From: Larus michahellis
Taxonomy: Eukaryota > Chordata > Aves > Charadriiformes > Laridae
Reading direction: 5' to 3'
NCBI RefSeq assembly: GCF_964199755.1
Contig: NC_133906.1
Location: 9,362,001 to 9,426,000 of the forward strand
Length of the DNA stretch: 64,000 nt
Shown here: positions 38,440-50,300 of the stretch, in pieces
Position numbering within the stretch: the stretch's first letter is position 1
How the letters are laid out: each line of letters begins with the position of its first letter
Translations under genes and position numbers: made by a program
The notes under the pieces: generated by a model
What the model was told of the DNA's origin: nothing
The model's input: only the letters and a program-made list of their open reading frames with translations
Databases searched by the model: none

Positions 38440-38526
38440 CTCAAACTAATAGGCTAGCAAGCTTGTTAGTTTGGAACTAGATGATCTTTAAGATCCCTTC
38501 CAACCCAGACTATTCTATGATTCTAA
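38440..38526 (+). mobile_element. CR1 LINE 3' tail fragment
   Basis: GGAACTAGATGATCTTTAAG, then TCCCTTCCAACCCAGACT and ATTCTATGATTCTA, is the diagnostic CR1 3' terminus with its 8-bp tail repeat (ATTCTATG). Only about 60-90 bp is recognisable. It lies inside PWWP2A intron 1 in sense orientation, 590 bp before exon 2. The left edge is approximate. Confidence 0.8.
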
Positions 38527-39113
38527 GTTTTAGGCTGTAGTGCGTTAGATGACCAAGTGCTAATCTCTCGTGGGTGAAGAATGGTGGCAATCTCTGTTCG
38601 ATGGAAGTATTTATGCAGTACATATTTCCCTTAAATAAATCTGAAACATGTTTGGCTATCCTAAGATAAACATCCTAAGATTTTGTGCTATCCTAAGAAT
38701 GGAAGAATTTTCTGAAAGTTGCTGAAGATGCCTTCTTCACATAAGTTGACTTGGTATGGATGAATTGACTTGATGAGATGAGTGTGTAGTTTGTATGTTT
38801 TAGCATTTTCTAAAAGTACAAAGTTAATTCTTCCACTTCTGTCTCTAGGTGATATTTTTTGTTATATTTTCAGGGCATCTTGTTGATGAAAGAGAAACTG
38901 ATAGTAAGCAGAGCTGTGTATTTCATGTTCTCTGACTTGGTTTTGGTGTCTTGCTTTTTCAAAGCTTATAAGGCTAGATATGAAGCTTTAATTTTCCTGG
39001 GACTCATGTCTTTCAAATGATGGCTACATGTTGTGGGCAGGTTGTCAAATGCTTTTTAATAAATGCAGCAAAAGATCCCTCAAACCTTTAATTTTTTTTT
39101 ATTTCTCTTTAAG

Positions 39114-40794
39114 GTTTGGACCCCATGGAATCCCTGTGACCATATTTCCTAAAAGGGAATACAAGGATAAACCCGAAGCCATGCAGCTCCAAAGTAAACC
39201 ATTCCAAGATGAGGCACAGATGAAGTGTGAATCAAATGCTGCAGTCCCTGATGACTCTTCTCTCACGCAGCCATCAGAACCTAGCATAGCTAAAAGCCTA
39301 TGGACTTCGAAACCACCTCCTCTCTTTCACGAGGGAGCACCATATCCTCCTCCTTTGTTTATCAGGGACACATATAACCAGTCAATACCTCAGCCTCCGC
39401 CCCGGAAAATTAAGCGGCCCAAGCGTAAAATGTACAGGGAGGAACCCACTTCTATAATGAATGCTATCAAACTACGACCCCGGCAGGTCTTATGTGACAA
39501 GTGCAAAAACAGTGTTGTTGCAGAAAAAAAGGAAATAAAAAAAGGTGGCAATGCAAGTGACTCTTCAAAATACGAGGATAATAAAAAACGAAGAAATGAG
39601 AGTGTGACTACTGTGAATAAAAAACTTAAGACTGACCATAAAGTGGATGGAAAAAGCCAAAATGAAAGCCAGAAAAGGAATGCTGTGGTCAAGGTTTCAA
39701 ATATTGCCCACAGCAGAAGCAGAGTGGTTAAAGTTTCTGCACAAGCAAATACTTCAAAAGCGCAGTTAAATACAAAAAAAGTTCTCCAGAGCAAAAACAT
39801 GGATCATGCGAAAGCTCGGGAAGTCTTGAAAATGGCCAAAGAAAAGGCACAAAAGAAGCAGAGTGCAACCTCCTCTTCCAAAAATGCACATTCAAAGGTC
39901 CACTTCACGCGGCGTCTTCAGAACACCAGCTCAGGTTCCCTCCCACCCCGATTGCGTTTAAAGCCACAAAGGTATCGGAATGAAGAAAATGACTCTTCTC
40001 TCAAGACAGGACTTGAGAAAATACGGAGTGGCAAGATGGCAACTAAGCCCCAGTCTCGCTGCTCCTCCACCCGCTCAGCAGGTGAGGCCCCTTCAGAAAA
40101 TCAGAGCCCCTCAAAAGGCCCTGAAGAGGCCAGCAGTGAGGTTCAGGACACGAGTGAAGTGCATGTAACTGTTGATCAGGATGAACACCAGACATTGGGC
40201 AAGAGAGGCAGCAAAAGCAATATAACGGTTTACATGACCCTTAATCAAAAGAAATCTGACTCTTCCAGTGCATCAGTTTGTAGTAGTGATAGCACAGATG
40301 ATTTGAAATCTACCAACTCTGAGTGTAGCTCTACTGAAAGCTTTGATTTTCCTCCAGGCAGCATGCATGCACCTTCCTCCTCCTCCTCCTCTTCAAAGGA
40401 AGAGAAAAAGCTCAGTAATTCCTTGAAAACGGAAGTCTTTTCCAAAAACGTCTCTAAATGTGTCACACCAGATGGCAGGACCGTATGTGTAGGGGACATT
40501 GTTTGGGCCAAGATTTATGGCTTCCCTTGGTGGCCAGCCCGTATTCTTACCATAACTGTGAGCCGGAAAGATAATGGCCTTTTAGTCCGACAGGAGGCTC
40601 GTATCTCGTGGTTTGGCTCCACAACAACATCTTTTCTTGCTCTTGCACAACTATCCCCCTTTTTAGAAAGCTTCCAGTTGCGCTTTAATAAGAAGAGAAA
40701 GGGTCTTTACCGCAAGGCCGTCACAGAGGCAGCTAAGGCTGCTAAGCAGCTGACTCCCGAGGTTCGGGCCCTGCTGACACAGTTTGAAACGTGA
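39114..40794 (+). CDS. PWWP2A: PWWP2A coding exon 2 (residues 229-788, PWWP domain, stop codon)
   Basis: This exon encodes most of PWWP2A, a reader of H2A.Z nucleosomes and H3K36me3 that recruits MTA1/HDAC-RBBP (NuRD-like) factors in the nucleus. The acceptor is a T-rich tract ending TTTAAG at 39113, and the frame continues FGPHGIPVTIFPKREYKDKP. Visible in order: a basic NLS-like run (RKIKRPKRKMYRE, 326-338), a CxxC pair (C356, C359), a Lys-rich middle (about 362-480), a Ser-rich stretch (about 611-661) including a seven-Ser run encoded by TCC repeats, and the PWWP domain (about 688-745) with P700-W701-W702-P703. The aromatic-cage positions F699, W702 and W728 match human F666, W669 and W695 with a constant offset of 33. 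The protein ends ALLTQFET followed by TGA. Total is 788 residues against 755 in human. The excess lies in exon 1. The paralogue PWWP2B is excluded by near-identity to PWWP2A throughout. Confidence 0.98.
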
Positions 40795-41950
40795 ACATGG
40801 ACAGTAAGGTAGGCAAGAAATCTGGAGGCTCCACAAAATTCATAGCCTAGTTAGAGAACTACCATGAAGGACTTGCCAAGTCAGAAGTTGCACTCGGTTG
40901 ACTGCTCTTTTTATACTAAAGTTGTTCCATTTGTAGCGGTTTCTTGACAGTTAAGCAAATTGAACATGCAATCAAAATTAGCCTAAAGTGAGGACTTCAG
41001 TATTTTTCAAGTGAGAATTTTTTTTAAAGGAAAAAAAAACCTCCTCAAACACCCAATGCATAGGAGCCATAGCCTCAGCTGAAAGGCAGCTTATTTGCAG
41101 GGAATTTTTTAGTAGTTTCTACCCAGTATATAACTAGTTGCTGTGTGGCAAAGGGTTAACACAAGGGATGAAAGTAGTAGCTGTGACTTTTTTTTTTTTT
41201 TAGGTGGCCCATCAGGGAAGTGTAGATATGTAAGCCTTGTCTAAATGGTCTTTAAAGATTATTTTAAAAAGTCTCTAATGTATTTAATCTGGCCAGTGCA
41301 AATTGGTTCAAATCATGCTTAAACGTCTTCAGGAGGCATGCCCCGATCCACACAGGCCAGTTTAAATGGCATTAGAAGACGTGCTGAAATTTTAAGGAAG
41401 AAGAATCATGTAGCTTAAAGACCAGGTTAAATGGGGTTTTATCGTAGTGACCACTTAAACACTCAGCCTTTCTATGCACATGGGGGCACAAATATAACAC
41501 TTCAGGGTCTGAGAAGCTGAGAGGGATGCCTATAGCTCTAAGACAAAGCTGAGAAGTCGCTCAGTATTTGGGATCAAGGGCTGTTAATGCTGCATAGGTG
41601 TGTATCGTAACTTCTGGTCTTTCTTCCTGAAGAAATCTTTCAGGCCGTTTGCCTGGAGGTTTAGATTAAGAGAGGCTTTGTTTTGAATGTGTAAATAATT
41701 GATTGCTGAAATTGGTCAGATTTTCTCCTGACTGGTTGTTCCTAAATTCTTAGGATACGTCCTAGTAAATTACACTTTGTGAATTGTCAGATGTGTAATT
41801 GTTGCATTTTTGGATGTATCTAACTTCATTTTTTTTTTAATATTTCCGTTTAAGGTATCTGTTTGCAGGTCAGAAAATGAGAATATGTAATTGTGTAATG
41901 CTCTGAAATGTAAAAAAACAAACTGTAAATAAAATTGACTAAATCTGAAT
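40795..41950 (+). other. PWWP2A: PWWP2A proximal 3' UTR
   Basis: This is the untranslated stretch from the TGA to the expected cleavage site of the first good poly(A) signal. Two donor-like sites lie directly after the stop (GTAAGG at 40804 and GTAGGC at 40809). Between 41.23 and 41.47 kb there are many TTAAA and TTTAAA motifs plus partial direct and inverted repeats, which may be an old transposon remnant. The cleavage position is inferred from signal spacing. Confidence 0.75.
41928..41933 (+). terminator. PWWP2A: PWWP2A proximal polyadenylation signal
   Basis: A canonical AATAAA, followed at 41953-41967 by a U/GU-rich tract (ATTTGTGTGTGTTTC) at the normal distance for CstF binding. This pairing, 1.13 kb after the stop codon, is the strongest 3'-end signal near the gene. 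Cleavage is expected near 41945-41952. Confidence 0.75.
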
Positions 41951-44900
41951 TATTTGTGTGTGTTTCTCAAAAAGCTTTGAAAAAAAACCCAGGATGTTAG
42001 AGTACTTCATATGTATGCCGTATTTAGAGGACACCCTTTAAAAAAGTAAATTGTCCTTTCGCACGCATTCTTAAAGATAACTGCTTGATGTAAAGTACTA
42101 TTGGTATACTTCAGTCTTAATTTTGAGATTAAGCAATTATCTGTCCCTTTTGTTTCAAAACTAGCTCTGTAGAGGGCTTTCTGCAAAGTTTATCAAATTT
42201 TTCCCTTAATGAGATTTTGTTCCATATATTTCAATACTGTGGATAATGTCACTTATACAGTGGGGAAATGTTTTCAGTTTTCTCCATCTATCAAAACCTA
42301 ATAAGACCCACTCTCCACTGTTACTTCAGCTTTTCTTGCATGTCTTTTGCTCAATGTTGGGGCATTTTCATGCAACTGACTTGACATTTTTTTTCTTCTA
42401 GTTTTGGTCCTTATCTGACCATGTGAATTACTGTCTCTTCTCCAACCCACTCCTGTTTCAGCCTTGCAATACCTTGTGAAGAATCTCTCAGTGTTCATCC
42501 CAAAGCAGTTTTCATCCTGTTTTTTCCATAATTGCCCATGTAGGCAATCATGACAGATGTTAAAAAAAAAATAAATAAATAAAAAAAAATTTAAGCTCAG
42601 GCTGAAGTTAGATTTTTTTTTTTAACAGACATCAAAATGGGGGTAAGGATTTAATCATCAAACCCTTAAAATCTTTTTAAGTTAAGATTAAATTTCATAT
42701 GTTCATGAAAGTGTCTGGTCTTTCAAAATCATTGTTTCTTTTTAACTTTTTAAATTATTCTGTTGTGCCCACAGAACTATTGGAAGTCTAAAGTGTCAAA
42801 TACATGGGTAAATTTTCTTCAACTTTACGGTAATCTCTGTTAGGTGCTAATTAAGCTTCCAAATATACCAGCTTTACCTTGGCATTATAACAGTTATCAA
42901 AAACCCCCACTGGTCAATGCTTTTTGAATGTGATAAACACACAATAAATTTCATAATGTGAAAAAAAAAATTTAAAAAATCCTGTTTCACTTCTCTGTAT
43001 TCTTTCCTGCAAACAGAAACAGTTGCTCTATTGAAGTAGATAAGCCGTACTTTGTTATTAAAGCAGACAGCTTTTTGAAGTCAAGAACACATACAACGTG
43101 GTTTGGATGTCTATACTAGTTCCTTGAGGTTTAGAAGCTCAAGCGAACTGGTTATAAGTTAGTTGTTTTAAGCCAAGTAGTGGTGAAATAAATATTTACA
43201 CTGTTAATTTTTCTTTAAAATACCTGGAAGCTTTGTACTCTTATCTCCTAATTTATAGAAAGTTAGAATAGTACTAAAGCATACATAGTTAAAGTTTGCT
43301 CAGGTGTTTGCTGGTAAGATGGAAGAGTAAAAAGTATGAGAGGGATTTCTTTAGATTGTTTTATGTTCAAAAGAACTGTTTTGAAAGGCATTTAAAGAGT
43401 CTTAGGTTTGATTTGTAGCTGATCATTCTTTCAAGAAGTCTTTCCTAAGTTTTATAGTGAATGTGCATTGTCACTTCAGACTTAACAGGTCTCAAAACAG
43501 CTTTTTTTTTTTTTTACAACACCATGTTACATGAGGTTGTAAATATCCTATTTGTACTCGTCCGTGATTTTCCTTTCACTCTGAAGTAGCTAACACTAGA
43601 CATAGCAGAGTTCCCAGTGGAGAAAATGGTGGGCTTAATGTAAGGCCTGGCCACAGTAAGTAACCTTGGTTCAGGCGGCGTGGATGCTGCATGTCAATTA
43701 ACTGTGAAGACTTGGATAAAGCTGAGTGCTGTTTTAGCTTTACACTGCAAAACCCCCCATGCTTTTTGTGGCTGTCTGCTCCCAGCGATGCCTGCACGTG
43801 GAGCGTGGACTACTGCTCCTGCACTTGGGTACACAGCCACCATCTCTGAGCCAAGTGTGACAGTGACAATGCCTTAGCGAACACCTGGTGACAGGAGCGC
43901 GCCTGTGCAGTGCCAGGATAGTGCTTCTGTGTAATTAAGCTCCCAACTGTTGCAAGCAGCCTGTGTCTTGAGAAGACAAACATCAGTAGAAAGAGTGGCT
44001 GTTAGTTTTCTGTCAGCTTAATATAATAAATTGCAAATGATGTCTTTTTGAATTAATGAAATTCCTCAGTGTAGGTGTTGAATATGTATGATCTTTCAAT
44101 TTAGGGGGGAAAATGTGACAGGTGGTGATTGAGTTTCTAGTACAAGCCTACTTTTCCTTTGAGTATCTTTAGCTTCAGTTAAAACTTTTTGGGAGAGAGA
44201 AGTTATTGTGAAACTTATAAAGATTTCCTTTAACGGGAGTGTTTGAATGTGTGATCATTTCATTAGCAAAGACAGAAGCGAATGTGAAATGCTTATATGT
44301 CGCTGAACTGGAGTTCTACAGGAAATTGAACAAATATTTGGTATTTTTCTCTAATCAGAGTTGTAATTTTATGTCAACACTTAAATGAGGTAATCATCTA
44401 AGATTGCATGGTGTTTTCTTTTAGACAGTTTGAAACCCACATAACCATCAGCTGCCTTACCGGGAGGGGTGTACTTAGTGGGGGTAATTTAGGTCAACTG
44501 TGCAAGGCTGAGATTTATTTTTTTCAGCATGTTGTAAAATATTTTACTTTTTTTAATGTAGTTTCTAAATGTGATTAGATTTAAGAAACAGCGTGTCCAT
44601 GGAAGCAAGGAAATAAGACTTGCTTTTTGCATTGCTACCCTTAGGTTTGTTTCTAGTTAACTCTCTTAAATCCTGAAACTGATTTCCATTCATGTCTTCT
44701 ATAAGCTCTTGCTAAAGTTGTCAGAGTGGAACAGGAACATAAATCTTAGTAGCTAGTCCTCAGTAGCATTATCATCTGTCCTCGTGCATGTTTTGCGAAG
44801 TGAAAAAGTAGAGCTGCCTTCATGGCTGAAGAATTCTGGAAAGGAGGGTGACAATCAGTTCATGTCCTCTCTTTATAATTGTATTCTAATAAATGCCTAC

Positions 44901-46799
44901 AAGAATAAGCAAATTCAGCCAATGCAGTGGGATCACTACACTAATTTGTAGGTAAGGACTGTGAACTGGGTGCAGAGTAAGCTTATGATTAAAAGGGCAG
45001 TAACATGGCAGTATTTTGTGTCATAAGCCATTTGGTAAAAATGTAGGTATAAAAAAGTGTAGACAAAACAAACTTGAAAGTGATCTTACAGTACAGAGTT
45101 TATAGTGGCTACAGGCTGAGGTGCTTTATCTTTCCGTTCTTTTTTTTTCAGTTTACTTTTTAAGGGTATAAATAGGAAGGTCATAAGGAACCTGAGGGAG
45201 AAAAGAGGAACTCGGTGTATTGAGGTAGGTGTGATACTGGAAGGAGAACTATGAGTTGATTGTTTGAGAATAATGCGTTACTCTGCAAGTTCAGTAGAAG
45301 GGAGTAGTGCTCTCCTATTTTAGAAAGCTTGTAGAATAATTTTGGTGAAACGTACGTCATTGTCCCACAGTCAACTGTTTGGACTTAACTTTGCCTAGAA
45401 TCTCTTTAACCCTTGTGGAAATGGAGTGACTTGCTACAGGATTGTATCAGTTCAAGCTGTTCTTACATTAAGTGTGTAGGGTTCTTTGGTTTTTTTTAGG
45501 ATAAGATATAGTGGCATACCTTTTGGGGACCTAGACAGGCTATGCTTGCAATAATATAATAAAATTATCCCTATAAATAAAATAAAGTATCAATAACAAC
45601 AGAGATTCCTTACAGCTTCTTCAGACATGGCTGAAGTGACCAGAGATCATCCATGTTTAATGGAAAAAGATAGAGACCTGTGGCATTAACAACTTGTAGT
45701 AGCTGTCAAGCTGTCAAAAGGTCCAAACTTGTGAGATGTGGATGCAAGTATTCAGCTTGAAATTATTCTTAATCTGATGGGAGGAACCTCTGGTTTGGTA
45801 CGTGTCCTTAACAATCATGATGGCAAGTACCTATTCAACATTTAAAATACCTCAACCACTTTTGTGGTTGTGGTCACTCTTTGTGACAACTTCATATTTT
45901 AGTTTAAATAGTTCCCTTCTATGGTGTCATCCTGTTAGTGTATTTAGAGAGCGTAGCCATTTAACAAGACAAAATAAGATCCCCTTGTAAGATGGCTTTT
46001 CTATTCCCTGCTCATCTTACTGGCTTTTCTTTGCACCTGTTCTAGTTTAAATTCTTTCTCTGACATCGGTGGTAAGAACTTTTTACGGTAATTTAGATGG
46101 GTTTTTACAAAACTCTTATGGAACGTCAGTGATTCTTCCTTAAGTCAGAAATATGTCTGACTGTTGTTTTTTAATTGTTAGATCCTAATAGCAGCTTATA
46201 GTTTCCTATGATTTACTCATACATTTCAGTCTTTCTTCTGTAATACCTGGGGTGTGTATACCAATCCAGACTGTAATGTAGATTATGAATTATTTTCCTA
46301 AATTAAACTGACACAACTGCCCTTCTGTGAACACAAAGCAACATAGCGGTTCCCAGGCATGGCTGTGGGAGCAGTGATTTGGTGACTGGCTTGCTATCAT
46401 GCTTTTTCCCTGCATGGTTTTGTCATTGCTACCAGATTCAGCAATTGGTGATGGTTCTCCCTGGGGCAGCACTGTCACTCAGTGCCAGGTACCGATTGTT
46501 CAAGGGAACTCGGACCATGGCTCCATTTTTTTTCCCCAAGAAAATGCTATGTTCTTGGTGTGAGGTAGGATAAACATCAGCATGGAAAATGAATGTCATT
46601 GATAAGACCAATGCTTTTATACCTTAGAAGACCTGAGCCACCTTGCACATCCACTAGGGAGACAAATGAGAGTAAGAGGTGGTCTTGCCCACCTGCATAA
46701 CCTTCCCAGGTAGTTTCTATATGCACAGGGCTGAAAACTGTGATTTCTTGTGCTTGTGCGACTGGAGATACCAGAAAAAGAGATACCTTCTATCAGGAA
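41951..46799. other. Region just downstream of the proximal poly(A) site, no recognised gene
   Basis: AT-rich, with AATAAA hexamers at 42943 (followed 13 bp later by a genomic A-run) and near 43.19 and 44.89 kb, any of which could extend the PWWP2A 3' UTR. No coding frame with a known domain is visible on either strand. Confidence 0.5.
42562..42592 (+). repeat. A-rich / (AAAT)n simple repeat
   Basis: An A-run, ATAAATAAATAA and a further A-run, about 600 bp beyond the proximal PWWP2A poly(A) site. It may mark a decayed retroelement tail or simple slippage. Oligo-dT could misprime here, so transcript ends mapped to it should be treated with care. Confidence 0.8.
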
Positions 46800-47377
46800 T
46801 AGTGTGGTGAGCAGGACTATGGAAGTGATCGTCGCCCTGTACTCAGCACTGGTGAGGCCCCACCTTGAATACTGTTGTTCAGTTATGGGCCCCTCATGAC
46901 AAGAAAGACATTGAGATGCTGGAGCGTGTCCAGAGAAGGGCAATGAAGCTGGTGAGGGGTCTGGAGAACAAGTCTTATGAGGAGCGGCTGAGAGAGCTGG
47001 GGGTGTTCAGCCTGGAGAAAAGGAGGCTGGGGGGAGACCTTATCGCTCTCTACAGCTACCTGAAAGGAGGGTGTAGAGAGGTGGGGGTTGGTCTCCTCTC
47101 ACAAGTAACAGGTGATAGGACAAAAGGAAATGGCCTCAAGTTGTGCCAAGAGGTTTAGATTGGATATTGGGAAAAATTTCTTCAGTGAAAGGGTTATTAA
47201 GCATTGGAACAGGCTGTCCAGGGAAGTGGTGGAGTCGCCATCCCTGGAGGTATTTAAAAGATGGGTAGATGTGCCACCTAGGAACAACATGGTTTAGTGG
47301 TGGATTTGTCAGTGTTAGGTTAACGGTTGGACTCAATGATTTTAAAGGTTTTTTCCAACCTAAGTGATTCTATGAAA
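46800..47377 (+). mobile_element. CR1 LINE 3' fragment (CR1-J/Y-like)
   Basis: This is a 5'-truncated copy of a chicken-repeat-1 non-LTR retrotransposon. It encodes the C-terminal part of the reverse transcriptase [23 protein letters not shown] and [20 protein letters not shown] around 46915-47050, then, after a frameshift near 47140, [20 protein letters not shown]. It is followed by the CR1 3' UTR (GGTTGGACTCAATGATTTTA) and ends with the tail CCAACCTAAGTGATTCTATG at about 47375. CR1 moves by target-primed reverse transcription and most copies are 5'-truncated, as here. The frameshift and truncation make it inactive. It is the best preserved repeat in the window. Confidence 0.93.
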
Positions 47378-50300
47378 TGTACAATCTTTGTTCTTCTCTA
47401 CTTGCCTACCCATGGTCCGAGGCGATAATGTTAACACAAGCTGCAGGTACAAGTTGGCACAGGGAACAAATCAGGATCCCCTGTTATGAGTTCAAATTCA
47501 GGCTTTGGTCATTCAGTGTGTGAAAACAAACGGATCTGTGGGATTTGTTTGGTCTCGTGTTTGAGAAGTTAATTTCAAAATCAGGACCATGCATATTTTG
47601 AACAAGTGTAATGCAGTTTGTATGCCAATGATTTTATTCTTCAGTCCAGAGAAGGAAGGGCAGGCTATTGGAACTGAGGATATTCAAAGTCTACAAAAAC
47701 CTGCAGGATAGGTGCGGAGGCAAAGGGGAAATACACTTCTCTTTAATTGCAACTAGGACAAGAAATAATATTTAAAATGATAAGACAGGGAGTTAAGATT
47801 AGGCACTACAATATTTATTCCAGTTGTTGTAGTGAAACCTTGGGTGTTGTTTGGAGAGTTATATAATTTTCGTAATTACAGGTTTTTAAAACCTATAGAT
47901 TAGGCTAACCTTTGTCAGGAATGGGTTAAATTAATCCTGCGCTTGGGTATGGGGTAGAATAGATGACCTACCCTGACCCTGTCATAGCTCTGTTTTCTGT
48001 AATTTTGTTTATTAATTCTGATTTTGGAAAAACAGAATCTTTGTAGAAATATGCATATAATGAAGGATTGTGCCTCATGCGTCCCATTTTCAGTCGTGCA
48101 GGAATCATGCTTGGTAATAGAAGTATGGCCTTCTGACAATAGAGTCTTAGCATCCACGTCTAGTCGAACTGCACTGCATCTGCTGCTGAGGGACCTCTTC
48201 TGTGCAAAATCATGTTTGGATGACATTTATATAACATGTCAATTTTAAATTAGTTTTATTTTTTTCTTTTTTTAAATCTAGATCGGTTTGCATGTTTGTT
48301 TACTAATGGTTTTGATGTCAAATATGCGATATGAATAAGAAATATTCCTATACGTGCCAGCCATGTGCTACAAATCTGTGATTTGGAAGGCAAGCTGTGT
48401 TCTCACTATCTTGTTACCATCACTAAAAGATTCTGTAACGGAAACGCATCATAATTCTGGTGACAGAATTGTCCTTGCCTGTTTTTAACAGATGCATAAA
48501 GGGGAAGAGGCTACTTGTGTTGGCAGTGAAATAAGCAGATACAGTTCCAAGCAAACATTTACTTAAACGTTCATTTTCCTTCATTTTTTATTTAGTATCA
48601 TTTAGGATTTTTGTTTAGCTTTCGGGAACACTAGTGTTTAATTGTTCTTCTGCAGTGGTTCAGAATTTTAAAGCATGTGGTGCAAGTTTTGGTAATTAGT
48701 ATCTCTGGTGAAAAGCAACTAAATCCCTAAAAACTGGATTTTTTCAAAGTTTAGTTAGGGTTAGAACCTCAATCTGCTCTGTATGACTTGATTAAATGCT
48801 TCAGTTGACACAGGTATCTGTGTGAATGGCATTTCATAAAGAGTTGTGGACTGTTTCATGAAATCTGGCTCTTTAGTCATCTAAAACTGAAGTCATCTTG
48901 ATACTGGTTTTAGTAAGGGGCGCATCACGTCAGCTTTTCTAAGACATCACCACTGAAGTCGGCCCTGAAATCAGTTATATACAGGAATGCAGATGAATGT
49001 AGTAAGGAACATTTCTTTACCTTTGCTAGTACTAGGAATGGTCTAGTTATTTTTGCTGTCCTGTTGGTGATACGTGTGGAACCTCAACTGGAAGGTGATC
49101 GATGACAAAGTTGTGTTCTTTTGTCCATCTGTAGCATTTGTTTAGTAGGCAGAGATTTTGACTGACACACAAACTTTTTTCGTTTTGGTAAAAATAGCAA
49201 GAGATGTGTTTGCTAGAGGTTCTAATAACAAGTGGTTGAAGCCTGAGCAATAGGGAAAGGAAATTATTATCAAGTTACTTTTACTGGTTTCATGGTGCCC
49301 GTTTAACTTGGACATCATGAAAGACACTGGAAATGTGTTTGTGAAAGCTCCCAATTCCCAATGAAGCCTTCAAGAAAAACAAGAGAGAGAATGCTTAGTA
49401 CTAAAAATAGCTCTTCCTCTACCTTCCCCCCCACCCCCCCAAAAAAAAAAAAAGAAAAAGCAAACCTGTTTTCCTCTATTTCTGCTAGGGAAAAAAGCCA
49501 AACAAGGTTTTCTTTCTCTATACAAGTTGCCACTAAAAATCATAGCTGAAGGTTTTGAGCAGTGAATATTTTTTGGTTGGAACATCACATTAGCAATACT
49601 TGATTTTAGGGGGAAAAAAAAACCCTTCTCCTTGAGATTGTTCAAGTGTTGAGGGATTTGGGGACTTAATCTCTTCTGATGCGTTTATATAAAAAAAGCC
49701 GGTTTTGGCTGAGTTTTAGGAATTCTGAATTCTATGTTATATATTTCAGAGAATCAGGCATGTAAACTGAAGAATGTGTGTTACTGCTCTTGAGGCCCTG
49801 TTTTTGAAGACTGTTTTGGGCTGTAGAGTAATGGAACAGTTCTGCTTGCTTTTCAGTAATTTGTTATCTGGAAAAGAAGCCTATTTTAACTTTTCCTAAC
49901 TAGTTAAAATTTGAATCTGTAGCAGTAAAACTACATGTGCTGTTTCTTCTGTTACATAGTTTTGTATAGAGACAAAGTATTTGTCTCCTAAAGAAGTTGC
50001 ATATGTGTCACTGTAATTATTTTTAAATTTGGGCTCTACTTTAAGAATTATGTATCTTCTCCTTCACAGTATGTGATGGGAAATATTACTATTTTTACTT
50101 TCCTTGTCCTTCTGGGCTTTTCTTCCTCTTTGATGGCTGCCTATTGTCTTTCTGCTTTTCCTTTGAAGAGAAAACAAAATACTTTCAAAGGCAGTCCTTC
50201 TCTTTGGACATTAGTGAATACACAGGATTGTGAAAATTTTCACATTAAAAAACCAGAATCCAGGTTACAGCAATGAGTCCCAGGAAAACGACTGTGTAAA

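Larger units (their letters stand above)
26501..39113 (+). other. PWWP2A: PWWP2A intron 1 (12.6 kb)
   Basis: The intron begins GTGAGA and ends TTTCTCTTTAAG, canonical GT-AG, and interrupts codon 229 after its second base. Its first 560 bases belong to the CpG island; the rest is AT-rich. Inside it I see two CR1 3'-tail fragments (about 31.4 and 38.5 kb), a 14-bp three-copy tandem repeat at 29406-29449, and a candidate 38-nt cassette exon at 29022-29059. AATAAA hexamers occur at about 37.57 and 38.63 kb, but no matching terminal exon is apparent. No other gene is recognisable on either strand. Confidence 0.95.

Noticed and set aside
39028..39113. Extension of the exon 2 frame leftwards to an ATG at 39028
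   Set aside because: This is the 3' end of intron 1: it contains the pyrimidine tract and AG acceptor, and the peptide departs from PWWP2A exactly at the splice junction.
42943..42970. AATAAA followed by a genomic A-run, resembling a processed pseudogene tail
   Set aside because: No upstream sequence resembling an mRNA and no target-site duplication seen. More likely a chance hexamer next to a homopolymer.
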